Assembly: GCA_003990745.1 (NCBI GenBank)
Contig: RBNI01000527.1
Coordinates: forward strand, 1-29,749
Origin: Jimgerdemannia flammicorona
Lineage: Eukaryota > Mucoromycota > Endogonomycetes > Endogonales > Endogonaceae
Direction: 5' to 3'
DNA length: 29,749 bases
Shown: one piece after another, positions 10,527 to 20,060 of the stretch
Position numbering within the stretch: position 1 is the stretch's first letter
How the letters are laid out: each line of letters begins with the position of its first letter
Translations under genes and position numbers: made by a program
The notes under the pieces: generated by a model
The model's input: the letters and a program-made list of their open reading frames with translations, nothing else
Databases searched by the model: none
Told to the model about the DNA's origin: nothing

Positions 10527-10529
<3 letters not shown>
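10340..10529 (-). pseudogene. Gypsy RNase H, C-terminal part, split by LINE
   Basis: Minus-strand reading gives VFKYYLIRKSFILITDH then ALKWL, the usual end of a Gypsy RNase H domain with the TDH motif. Its N-terminal part is at 16402-16600, on the other side of the nested LINE. The domain would remove the RNA strand of the RNA/DNA hybrid. Rejoining across the LINE restores the expected spacing between the YGSTKLE segment and the YYL segment, which confirms that the LINE is an insertion. Confidence 0.85.
10521..10529. repeat. Target site duplication of LINE copy 1, left
   Basis: AGTGACCAC here is repeated as AGTGACTAC at 16401-16409. The only difference is one C/T transition, in keeping with the mutation pattern of the region. 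The two copies fix both LINE ends exactly. Confidence 0.85.
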
Positions 10530-10564
<35 letters not shown>

Positions 10565-10580
10565 TATAGTCACTCAGACT
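10530..10580. repeat. (AT)n tail of LINE copy 1 within a long inverted repeat
   Basis: About 31 bp of alternating AT (10530-10560) replace the A-tail seen in other copies. The target site AGTGAC (10521-10526) and the element terminus GTCACT (10569-10574) are reverse complements flanking the self-complementary AT run. The whole can therefore form one hairpin of about 50 nt or a cruciform. Confidence 0.8.
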
Positions 10581-10635
10581 CTGCCATTTATTACCAGTCT
10601 ATACATATAATTATATTATCTCCTCCTACTATCCA

Positions 10636-10651
10636 ATCCCCATAGGGGAAT
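10636..10651 (-). other. 3' stem-loop of LINE copy 1
   Basis: ATCCCCATAGGGGAAT can fold into a CCCC/GGGG stem with a three-base loop. Copies 0 (4586-4600) and 3 (29641-29654) have a C-run/G-run hairpin at the same place, with different bases. It may be the 3' RNA structure recognised by the LINE reverse transcriptase. Confidence 0.5.
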
Positions 10652-13600
10652 CCCCCTCCCTTCATGCTTAAAAATCACTCTATCTCCCACTATCTCTACC
10701 CTCCCCCCACTCTATCCACAAATTCTCTCTACCAAATGATGCTGTCAACCATCCTGCAGACCCCAACCAAGCCACCAGCCCATCAGAGTGTCCTCCATCA
10801 ACCCTTTCTATTGCAGCAGTTGTACTCCCAAGTCTAGACATCTCTCTTCCTCAAAAACAAACAACTAGTAACCCACTAATCCCACCCATATAGCCAGTAC
10901 CCAACCTAAAGTAAGCCACTCCTTTCCAACCCCTCCTACCAATCTATCTCACAAATCCTCTCACTAATCTCTCACACTATCTCCCCTCTATATGATACTC
11001 AGTTACTTCCCAACTACTATCCAGAAGTCACTAAGTATCTTGTACTCCCCTGGTCAATGTTCAGATATCTGTACAAAACCTCCTTCCTGTCCAACATTAT
11101 AGCACTCCTCACAGTCAAAGTTTCCTCCTTCTACAAGGTGGCTAGAGTGAAAGTTGAGCATAACATTCCTCCTCAATATGTACCATCAGACCACTTAATA
11201 CTTTGGTGGCAGCCACTATCTAACCTCAACACTCTAGGCCCAGACCCTATTCTAGTCTCACTCTTCTCTGATACCTACCAACTACTATCTGCTGGGCCAC
11301 AGATTCTGCCCTAACTCCCTCTGACACTCAACCCTATCACTAATATCAAAGTTACTAAGGGGGATACCCTCCAGTAATACTCAGTTCCATCTCTACATTA
11401 CTGGGCCCCAAGGCATCTCTCCTTCATCTCCCTGCCAATAAATGCTAATGTAGTATACTCTATCTGCAACTCCCCACCAGAAGCCCTTAAACCACATATA
11501 TCTATTTTTCTGAAGCCCAACTAAGGATAGTAGATCTCCTGTAGAGTCTCTCAGTGAGAACCTCATCTTCCAGACCTTCTTCATTAGGGGAATCCAACTG
11601 CCACCCCTCAGCTCCACAGCTCTCTTCAGCCACCATACTTTTAGACAGTACAACCTCTTTAGAAAGTCAACCAGCCCAAGTCCCCCTCTAGCTACTAGCA
11701 AAGATAAGATTTCTCAGCTAATCTGACTCCTCCTCTCAGTCCAAATCTACCCCTTGGTCAGTTTTAGCAGTCTCCTCACCACTCAGACTGAGAAGTCCAG
11801 ATGATAAGCCAAATGCTATAACTTTGATAGCCAGTAAACATTCAAGATAGAAATACACTCTGTCAGAGACAAGTGGTAGCCTCCCCAACTCTACAGGGCC
11901 TCTCCCCAGACAACAACCCACTGCTCCTACCAGAGTTTTGGTAGAACTGACCCAAATACTGAAAGATAGATGCCCAGGTACCTCACTGCCTCTCTAGTAG
12001 AGACAATTGTTTCAATAACATCCCCCCCCATCAGGCCATTATCTAGCACTATTGTTTCATACTTGTGCCAATTGAGTTTAGCCCCAGAGTGTGCCTCATA
12101 CCACTCTATAGTCTCCTTGAGTTTCTCAATATTGGCAACTGAGCCCAGGCTGACCACCATATTATCTACAAAGGTACCAACTTTCTACCCAATGCCAAAT
12201 ACTAAAAGCCCTCCTATCCTCTACCAAATCTTATCTATTAAAGGCTCTAAAGAGAGTGTATACAAAATGAGAGACAGTGGGTCCCCCTGGGGAACACCTC
12301 TACCCAGAGAGAAAGCTACTCCTCAATGTCCATTATATATAAGTATAGCTCTGCTCCCTTCTATTAAGCTGACTATAGCTACTTGAAACTATTGAGAGAT
12401 GCCAATCTGATCTAGTATTTACACCATTCAGACCCTCTGAACATGGTCATATGTCTTCTCCTGATCTAAGAAGACCAGGTGCCCATTCAGTCTACAGGCT
12501 CATGTCCCTTTAATAATACCATATATCCAAGCCATGCTATCTCAAATGAGCTGGCCCTTGACAAAGCCCTACTGCTCCTCCCCCAAGACCTGTTGGGCCA
12601 CCTTCTATAGTCTCACTACCACCACCTTAGTAACTAACTTTCTATCTATGTCCAGTAGCATAATTGGCCTCCAGTTCTTTCAGTCCTCTCTCCTATCCTT
12701 ATTCTTATACAGCAGTATCACCAGTCTCAGATCTTGCTTACCTACCCATCTCTCAGACTGTAGTACCAAGTCACAAAGTGCTCTCAGCTCTCCCAGTATG
12801 CCAGGAATACCCACTATCTCCTTCCAGAAATCCCAGGGCAGGCCATCCTCCCCTGGTGCTATACCTAGTATAGTTATGGTAAGAATCTGATGAATCTCCT
12901 CCTCCTGTACCAGCAATACCAGATCACCCAGTTCTTCTGCCTGTGGTGAGTGCCAATTCTCTAAGGCATGATCAATGGTGGCAGCATCAGCCCCACCCTC
13001 CTCCTCACTCTACAAACCACTCCACCTCTCCTTCAATAATCTGAGAATATCTTATATACCATGCACCAATAGTCTCTCAGAATCGAGAACTCTCTCCTAC
13101 CTCTGCTGAACTCTCCTTACCTAAAGAGCCCTCATGAGAAACTTAGAGGGTCTCTCTCCTTTCTTCAGCCCCTGCCAATGTAGTTGTACTACCAAACTCT
13201 GCACCTGCACTTTCTCTTCCTCCCACAATACCTGTTATAACTCAACAATCTCCTTTTTTATCTATAACAATCTCTAATCCTCCACTCCCTCCAGGGCCAA
13301 CAAACCTACCCAATCTTCCAATAGTCTTGTCTGTCTAACAGAAGCCCACAACCTCCTCTTCCTTCTCTATCTACCAGCTACCTTACTCTAATAGACTCTA
13401 GTAGCCTCTTTCAGCCTCATCTATCTAACTTCAACTAGGGCACCTTTCTGTATCCACCCCTCTACCCTTTGCCAAATATCCTCAGCCCACTTGTCTTATA
13501 GTATCTTATTGTCTAACAGAGAGGAGTTGAGGCACCAATGTCCCAGTCTATCCCTATTTCTCCCAAAATGTCCCTGTCCCAGCAATCTCCAATGATCAGA

Positions 13601-14290
13601 CCATAGACACTATTCAGCCTCTAGTAACCTTCAAACATCCAGGCCCCAGCAGTCTGCTATCAAAATCCAGTCAATCCACATCTCCAGACCACTTGCCCAA
13701 TGTGTATATACCCTTCTATTATCCCAAAACCCCCTGCTAGCATCCAACAAAGCACTCAGCTACTCTACTTCCTCCCATACCTCCAAACCTCCACTCTTAC
13801 TCTCTGCCCCCCACCCTCCATCAGTTCTATCCAACAGTATATCTCTGACCATATTAAAGTCTCTACCAAGCATATCCACTCCAGCCTCTACCAGAGCCCC
13901 TCTCTCTTGGAGACTCTTCACCTACTCTATATGCTCACCCTGTATAGTAGAGCAGTAATAGGATCCCACTGTAACTGACTCTCAATCCATGTGAATCCAC
14001 TCTCCCCAAACCAGTCTGTCTCCTCAGTTCTGCATATCTTATATCTCTCCTCTGCCTCTCTGGACCAGAATCCCAACCTTGCCCTTCCAAACTACCTCTC
14101 TGTCCCATTTCTTTGTCTATTTCAGTTTATCTAAATCATCCTTACATCTGATATCCTGCAAAAGAAAGAGATCAGCCTCCAATCTCTTCAGCCAAGCAAA
14201 AATATTCCTTTATCAAAACAAACCCTGTAGCCCATTTACATTCAAAGAAAAAATATTGGTTGTACTATTTATAAGGAATAATATGAAGTA
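10652..14290 (-). pseudogene. LINE copy 1 ORF2: endonuclease and reverse transcriptase, broken
   Basis: ORF2 starts with an APE-like endonuclease. LNVNGLQ is at 14225-14245, a GRDFNM motif (normally GGDFN) near 13848-13871, and the catalytic SDH at 13592-13600. RT follows: an RP…L…KLVTK segment near 12600, GVPQGDPLS at 12272-12298, and the catalytic box FVDN at 12161-12172, where FADD is expected, so the second Asp has become Asn (GAT to AAT). SGAKLNWHK follows. A C-terminal region with GFWW and RGGLGLVDF continues to about 10700. The protein nicks target DNA and copies the RNA there. Many stops and frame changes are present, and the Asp-to-Asn change alone would remove RT activity. Confidence 0.9.
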
Positions 14291-14309
14291 GCAAGTATAT
14301 TCTCTACTA

Positions 14310-16319
14310 CTCTATATTCATCTCCTCCTGAGCCAAGTCCAGATCATGTTCAGCAGTCTCCTCCTCCTCTTCAGTCCTCTTAGTCTCCAATCTAACCAGA
14401 AGTTCTACAAGCTCCCCATCCTCCTTCTTCTTGAAATCCTTATAATATTCCAGGCAAGCCTCCTACCAGAGCTACAACCCATGCTACTCTGTCCAACAGA
14501 AAGTAGCCCACTCACCAGCAGCAACTACTAGCTCAGCCTTCCTCTCCTTATCAACCTCATACCCTTTCTCCTCCAGGAAAACTACAAGAATCTCTGCCTT
14601 CAGTACCTCTACCACTCTCTCACTCTATAGGATATATGCCCAATGCTCTTTACTTATCACTCACAGATCCACCTCCCCCAGCTCCTCCATCACAAAGTTG
14701 TTCATTATCTTGCACATCTATAGAATATTTCTCACCTCCTTCCCACTAGGAGTTGCTGGCCTCTCTCTATCCAGTATCAAGATATCAGCTCCTGTACTTG
14801 CAGCCTCATCTCACTTCTCCTCTTGGATATCCACCAGTTTGTCCTCATTAGCTGTCACTATCTGTCCCCCCTTTGCTATCTCAGGAACTCCAAAGTGTAC
14901 TTGCTGGGCTCTCTGTATGGACACATCCTCTACCACTCTACTCCTTGAAGCTGGATCTCATCTAATAAGAGGTATAGAGATTGGGGAATCTTCTCAGACC
15001 TCAAAGGTACTATCTATATAAGAGTCATACTCAGTCACCTCCTTGACCACTTCTGGCTCCTTCCCTGTATTCTCTCCATCTTTGTCAGTTCAGACACTCT
15101 CCTTAGCTCCCCCCATAATTTCAATACCACTAGTATCCTTCTTTGCTCTGCTCTCCAGGTTCACCAATAGCTCTCTCTGTCTCTTGTATCCTTGGGACCT
15201 TTCTCATAGCCCCTTATCTATATGAATCCTCTTCCCATCCACTACTTCCAAATGTGTCAACTAGACATATATCTTTTAAGTCTTTGTCTTCTGCTTCACA
15301 GCACCACTCAGCTCTTTCAATGCCTCTAATAAATCCTCTTCCTCCTTCTCACTCCCCTTCACCCTTGTCACCTTGTATAAGAAAGCCCCCCAAACCATTA
15401 CCAAAGACCAGTCCCTAGCCTTCCTGGTAGCTTCCTTTCCTATCAACCAAATCCAAACATCAATATCTCTAGTCCAGAATGAGGTCCTCTCCCAGACCTG
15501 GAACCCAACATCAACTACCTCTCTATACTCAGTTATGACTTCCTTGACTCTCCTCCTCATCTCCTCAGTAGTCACCATGAGCACCCTTTTCACCAGTAAC
15601 TACATTACTCTGGAGTCCTACCTTAAGCAGTATGCTATCAGAACACATACCTCTCCAATAGTCAGTCCAGTCTTCAGCACTTCCTCCAATGGCCCAGCCT
15701 CCTCAAAGCCAACCTTTACTTCTTTCAATTACTTCAAGAACTTCACAGATGTAGCTCTAGCCATCTGCTTAATAATCAGTCCCAGTACTATTCTCACTAT
15801 TACTACTAAGCTCCTGAAGTACAAAGTAACTATAAACTCTGAGATTGACTTCTTGAATAATGAGACCACTGCTAGGCCCATTATACCATCTGCTAGGTCC
15901 CCCATCCATCTAAGCCCCATCCTCTCAGTCCCACTATTAGCAGTCACATCTGGATTTTTTTTCCAGATTAGCAGTCTCATTGCCATCAGCTGTCACACTT
16001 ACCCCAGCCACTATACTCTTAGCTCTACTACCCCTATTGTCAAGAGCCACTCCCTCATATCTGATTACCTTCACTATCTCCTTGCCCTTTCTCATCCAGC
16101 CCTTCAGCCCAGATACTAGCTGTCCTCTCTTTACTATATCTGTAAAACTTGCCCTCTCTGTCTCCTGCCCTCTAATCCTACTCTCTCTCCATTCACATTT
16201 TCCCACCAGCAGACTCCTCATACTCCCTCCAAGCCAGGGCCCCTCTCTACATGCTGTCAGTCAAATGTACTAGGACTACTCTGCCCAGTTCACATCTTAG
16301 AATATATATTGGTCACTAT
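14310..16319 (-). pseudogene. LINE copy 1 ORF1 (nucleic-acid-binding protein), broken
   Basis: Homologous to the ORF1 of copies 2 and 3. The original ATG, intact at 27434 in copy 3 and 23600 in copy 2, reads ATA here (16317-16319). Open pieces survive at 15937-16221, 15729-15986 and 15276-15593 in changing frames. The last holds a basic, helix-rich segment with ARDW…VTRVKG and an acidic EKEEEDLLEAL stretch. LINE ORF1 proteins bind the element RNA; that role is inferred from position, since I see no clear CCHC knuckle or RRM signature. The plus-strand 248-codon open frame at 15373-16119 is an antisense shadow. Confidence 0.75.
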
Positions 16320-16400
16320 ATTGCTAGACTCTTTTCACTGAAAACTATATTGTAAGTATTACCAAAAGGTTATATAACCTGAATGTTACTGGAGAAAGAT

Positions 16401-16409
16401 AGTGACTAC
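16401..16409. repeat. Target site duplication of LINE copy 1, right
   Basis: AGTGACTAC, partner of 10521-10529. It directly abuts the LINE 5' end at 16400 and lies in the Gypsy RNase H frame after the YGSTKLE segment. Confidence 0.85.
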
Positions 16410-16610
16410 CTATATGACTACAAGATATTCCAGTTTGGTACTACCATAGTTCATCTGCTGCTGATTGGTAGCTTAGCTTGCATAAGCTATTATATAATAT
16501 TCTTGATCAGATCCTTCTTGAGCTAGAACTGCTCCTAGGCTATCTTTGAAAATATCTGTATATAAGATGAATAACTTCTGTAGATTGGGGTATATAAGAA
16601 TTAGTACTAT
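16402..16610 (-). pseudogene. Gypsy RNase H, N-terminal part
   Basis: The minus strand reads YTDIFKDSLGAVLAQ (about 16520-16565), the first catalytic Asp segment of a Gypsy RNase H, then YASRATN-like and YGSTKLE motifs (the usual Y…E conserved block). It is continuous with RT upstream. A TGA/TAA stop follows YAS, where Arg is expected. The reading is lost at 16400, where the LINE begins. Confidence 0.88.
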
Positions 16611-17490
16611 GGTCATGTGGTTCTTGAGTTCTTTGAAGACTTTCTCTTATAATTCTATTTATTTATAAGGCACTCCTTTTTTGAGAAAGACTTGGATTAG
16701 AGCAGTGATTTAGGCAAAGTCCTTGATAAACCTTCTGTAGTAGAATACTAGCATCAGAAATGATAGTGTTTCCTTTGGAGTCTTGGATACTGGCCAATTG
16801 TTAATCTTCTTGGTTTTCTTTGAGTCTATATGGGTTCCTTCTTTTAAAACTATGAATCTAAGAAATTCAAGTTTCTATTTTCCAAAATAGCATTTCTTGG
16901 CATTGAGTCTCAGGTGGTTCTTGTAGGTGAGCTTAAAGAATTCTTCTAGATAGTGTAGATATTCCTTGAAATTTGCTGAATAGATGTTGGAATCATCTAT
17001 ATATATAATTAGACAGTAGTAGATCAAGAGAATATAGACTGAATTCATCATTCTTTAGAAGGTGGGGGGTATATTACAAAGTCCAAAGGACATTCAGAGG
17101 TATTCAAACAGTTTTTCTAGAGCAAGGAAGGCTATCTTTTAAATGTCTTTTGGGTCCATAGAGATCTTATAAAATCCTGTGAAAAAGTCTATATTGCTGA
17201 AGTATCTGGCATCTTATAACTGATCCAAGAGGTCATCAATTCTGGATAAAAGATAGATATCCTTTTCAGTAACTGAATTAAGTTTTCTGTAATCTATGTA
17301 AAGTCTCTATTCTCCTTTCTTTGGTACAATAAGTATAGAGCTGGCTCAAGGGCTAGTTGAGAGATGAATGACTCTATTGTCCAAGAGTTCTTAAATGTGC
17401 TCTTTTTCAAATATCTTTAGGTAATGGGGTATTCTATAGGGTTTCTGCTAGATGGGTGTTGCATTTTCTATATTTATACTGTAGTGATAT
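16611..17490 (-). pseudogene. Gypsy reverse transcriptase, broken
   Basis: Motifs in order on the minus strand: a VIHLSTSP and IDYRKLN block (about 17290-17390), DIDFFTGFYKI-like (about 17180), LFEYL-stop-MSFGLCN (about 17080-17115, with CGA to TGA likely at the stop), and the catalytic YIDD at 16992-17003. Next come CYFGK, LEFLRFIV, and YYRRFIKDFA (about 16725), which joins to RNase H. These are standard Ty3/Gypsy RT hallmarks. The enzyme would make cDNA from element RNA. The catalytic YIDD is intact, but scattered TAA, TAG and TGA codons prevent a full product. Confidence 0.93.
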
Positions 17491-18014
17491 GATGGATTAT
17501 ATGGCAGATTATCATAATTAGTAGTAAAGATATCTTGATATTTATTGAGGAGTTCTACTAGTTATTGCCATTGTTGGGGTGTCAATTCTTCTTCAATATT
17601 GGTGGAAGGCTTCACTGTCTCCTGGGTTGCAGAGGGGTCTTTCCTTTCTTCTAGAATCTTTTGCCATTTCCCAATAAGTTTAGTTCATAAACTTCTCTAT
17701 AAGTTCAGTTGAGAAAGGATACCAGATATCCTATGATGGTTCTTTTTGGCAAGATAATGGTCTCCCAACTTTGGTTGATTGCTTAGGAGTGTACTGGATT
17801 TATCTTATTAGGAAATGTATATCCTTCTATATCTAGGTATAGGATATCTTCATTGAGTTTGAAGAAGAGATTTCTGGAGTCAGGTGGTATAAAGGTTTTG
17901 AAGGTGGTTTGCTCTCTAGGCTCCAGAATGAGATTCTTATACAGTTTGACTGGCTAGCAGTATACTTGCTGAGGAACATTCTTCTTGAGATAGTTGACTT
18001 GAAAGATATATACT
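17491..18014 (-). pseudogene. Linker between dUTPase and RT
   Basis: About 170 codons continue in the dUTPase frame with few stops. They include FQVNYLKKN, LEPREQTTFKTFIPPDSRN and EELTPQQWQ-type segments, the last just before RT, where Gypsy polyproteins often have a QxW-like lead-in. I recognise no separate enzyme here. The 17833-18036 open frame is a shadow in another frame. Confidence 0.55.
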
Positions 18015-18465
18015 TCCTTCTTATCTGAACTTCCAAATTCTTTGGCTTATCTTATTCCTTCAGTCAGTTCAGGAACTTCTTTTAATTGTAGAGTCTTGAC
18101 CTTTATGAAGACTGCTTGGGCAATCTTTTATCCTCTAATGATTCAGTGCTATTCTGTACTACTATTGTATAGGATGATCTTAATTTCACCTATATATCCT
18201 GAGTCAATGGTTCCTCTTTCTACAGTTATTCCTTGTCTGACAAGTCCAGACCTTGAGGTCAGTTGGATATAAGTTCCTTGGGATGGCTGCATAGCTAGTC
18301 TAGTTCTGATCATGAATATTTTTCCAGACTTGATGGATTCATCATCCAGACTGCAAAGATCATATTCTATATCTTCTGGATGGGCTTTGGTCAGAGGTTT
18401 GGCCTTGGGATGTAGCAGGGCATACTGGGCTAAGTTTGGGCTATTCTTAGACTGAAGCTCCACTA
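18015..18465 (-). pseudogene. Retrotransposon dUTPase domain (trimeric family)
   Basis: About 150 codons carry all five trimeric dUTPase motifs in order. Motif 1 is EYDL (18356-18367, usually GYDL). Motif 2 is SRSGL (18242-18256). Motif 3 is GTIDSGYIGEIKIILYN (18164-18214), with the catalytic Asp and the uracil-pocket Tyr. Motif 4 is RG-stop-KIAQ (18116-18136). Motif 5 is KEFGSSD (18023-18043), the Phe-containing C-terminal motif. The enzyme hydrolyses dUTP to dUMP and pyrophosphate, lowering uracil misincorporation during cDNA synthesis. It is in the pol region between protease and RT. The first part is open for 104 codons (18149-18463); TAG, TGA and TAA then interrupt it. Gly-to-Glu in motif 1 and Ala-to-Val after motif 2 fit G-to-A and C-to-T mutation. 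Confidence 0.9.
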
Positions 18466-19722
18466 GTAGAGAGCCTTCAAGCTCTGAGATTGAGATGTAG
18501 CCATCTGGCTTCAGTAGAGGGGTCTCAGAGATGATTGATTCCTCTTCTTCCTATAGGGTCTAGGGCTTTCATGAAGTTAGTGACATCTTCTATCCATTCT
18601 TGGCAGGTTGTATACATATCTGATAAGAGCTAGGATGTCCTCTCCTAAATTGTAGATCTTGAGGGTCCTTCTTTCTGGCTTCTTGATCTGGCTTTTTTAG
18701 ATCTTGTCTCTATTATCTCCTCTCTTCAAGGTGTGGATTGCAACATCATGACTGAGGTGAATCTTCTAATGTCTATAGTCTTAACAGTCTGGGTGTCTTC
18801 TATAGTTACAATATTCCATTACTTGAAAATGCTGTTCTCAGTTATTAATCTCTTATTGTCTCAGGAATCAGTATCCATCTTGGTCATAAGTTGGGGAAAG
18901 AGTAGATAAGGGGTATAATTCTATTCAGGTGAAGAAGTCTTGTCCTCTGAATCAACTTTGCAACTTGGTGGTAACTTCTTGAAAGATAGTTGACTGTGCA
19001 ACTATAGTCAGGAGTTCTGGTCTTTGAGGTCTCTATCTTTCTTACTAATCTAGTAGATGGCACTGATAGCAGTAGTTTTAGAGAGAGTGGAAGACCATTT
19101 GGTATAGATATCTTCCTAGTCAAAAAGCCCTTTCTTGGTGAGTTTCTTTCTTAGGAATAATGGGAATTGTACTGGGTCCTTCTTCTATATTCCAAGGGTC
19201 ATTATCTTCAGATGGTGTCTAGTGAGAGTTATCTCAGAGAATGAGTTTGGGAACTTCTTCTTCTTTAGGTGCTTTTTGTTTGGGAACTTCTTATTCAGAG
19301 ATTTCTTTTTCCTCAGATGATTCTTAACCCCAAATTGCTTATACTTCTGTGGCTTCAGCTACAGGTATCTCTGAGACATGTCTGCATTTCTTCTCCTTTC
19401 TTCTACACTTATGGCAGGCTGTACCAGGTGAATTCCTTGTCTCAATGATCTTAGAGGAGTGCTCAGGATACTTGTATCTCTTGAGGTAGATAGGGCATCT
19501 TTTGATTTCTCCTACAATGGCTCCAATAGTAATGGAGATGGTGTTCTTGGCCCATACATTGTCTTCTGGTCTGTCATCCACTAGATTGATTTGGGGATTA
19601 AGTCTGGGATCATTTCCATCTTCAGATTCTTCCTCCTCTTTTGTGATAGATTCTTCACTACTGGTATATTCCTCCTGGATAGTGATCTTCTTCTTCTTCT
19701 TTAATTGCTCATAGCTGGTCAC
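18466..19722 (-). pseudogene. Long acidic linker with Cys-rich patch, between PR and dUTPase
   Basis: About 420 codons of Gypsy polyprotein. A 127-codon open stretch (19339-19722) starts MTSYEQ with a Lys run. It becomes Glu/Ser-rich, then has a Cys-rich patch: C at residue 76, then CHKCRRKEKKCRH from residue 103. The same frame continues past a stop into Glu/Pro/Lys-rich low-complexity sequence to about 19130. The rest is interrupted by stops and frame changes. I do not recognise the domain. The Cys/His spacing could bind zinc, but this is only a suggestion. Typical Gypsy elements have a much shorter PR-to-RT distance. Confidence 0.5.
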
Positions 19723-20060
19723 CTTAACTCTGTACTTCTCGCCTCAGTAGTCAAACCTGAGTACTTATTGACCAATATCAACAACTGTATTCATTTCCTT
19801 CATTCAGTTGGTACCAAGGATTATGTCATAGGTAATAGCTTCAGTGATAACAGCTTTCAAGATAGAGAACTGAATGTGTCCAAGAGAAATAGTGATGTTT
19901 TGTACTTCTTCAAGGGGTTGAGTTTGGGCTCTATCTGCTACTATAATGCTGAGATTGGATGGTCCATCAATGGGCCATTAGAGGGTATCTAGGAATTATT
20001 TGGCAATGACACAGACAACTGCTCCTGTATCTATAAGGATTTTCATCTTTTGTCCTCCAA
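19723..20060 (-). pseudogene. Gypsy aspartic protease, broken
   Basis: The active-site motif DTGA (codons at 20020-20031) follows KILI, and AVVCVIA follows it, as in retropepsins. Downstream are an LGHIQFSILKAVIT segment and an IILGTN motif (about 19800-19850, usual ILGxxW/DxL). The enzyme would act as a homodimer to cleave the Gag-Pol polyprotein. Stops include one just after CVIAK and one after ILGTN, where Trp is expected (TGG to TGA). The position between the gag knuckle and the linker is normal. Confidence 0.85.

Larger units (their letters stand above)
10530..16400 (-). mobile_element. LINE copy 1: full-length L1/Tx1-like element in Gypsy RNase H
   Basis: A 5871-bp non-LTR retrotransposon on the minus strand, bounded by a 9-bp target duplication. 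The 5' end (ATCTTTCTCC at 16400 downwards) matches the starts of copies 2 (23519) and 3 (27353). ORF1 is at about 14310-16319 and ORF2 at about 10640-14290. The 3' end has AATAAA, the family terminus GAGTCTGAGTGACTATA and an (AT)n tail rather than poly(A). APE-type endonuclease and RT motifs fit the L1/Tx1 group (SGAKLNWHK after the catalytic box) better than the common fungal Tad group; the clade is inferred from a few motifs only. It is defective: mutated start, stops, and loss of an RT catalytic Asp. Confidence 0.92.

Noticed and set aside
12534..12916. Open frames on both strands of this segment
   Set aside because: They overlap the LINE ORF2 RT region; the plus-strand frames are antisense shadows rich in Ser, Leu and Pro.
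15373..16119. 248-codon plus-strand open frame, the longest in the window
   Set aside because: It lies antisense to LINE copy 1 ORF1, which is supported by homology to copies 2 and 3. The plus strand stays open because G-rich coding sequence loses TAA/TAG/TGA on its complement. Composition is Ser/Leu/Pro-rich and has no motif.
10530..16400. Assignment of the LINE to the common fungal Tad group
   Set aside because: The SGAKLNWHK segment after the catalytic FADD box and the EN motif context resemble L1/Tx1-type elements more; no Tad-type RNase H was seen. A tree is needed for certainty.
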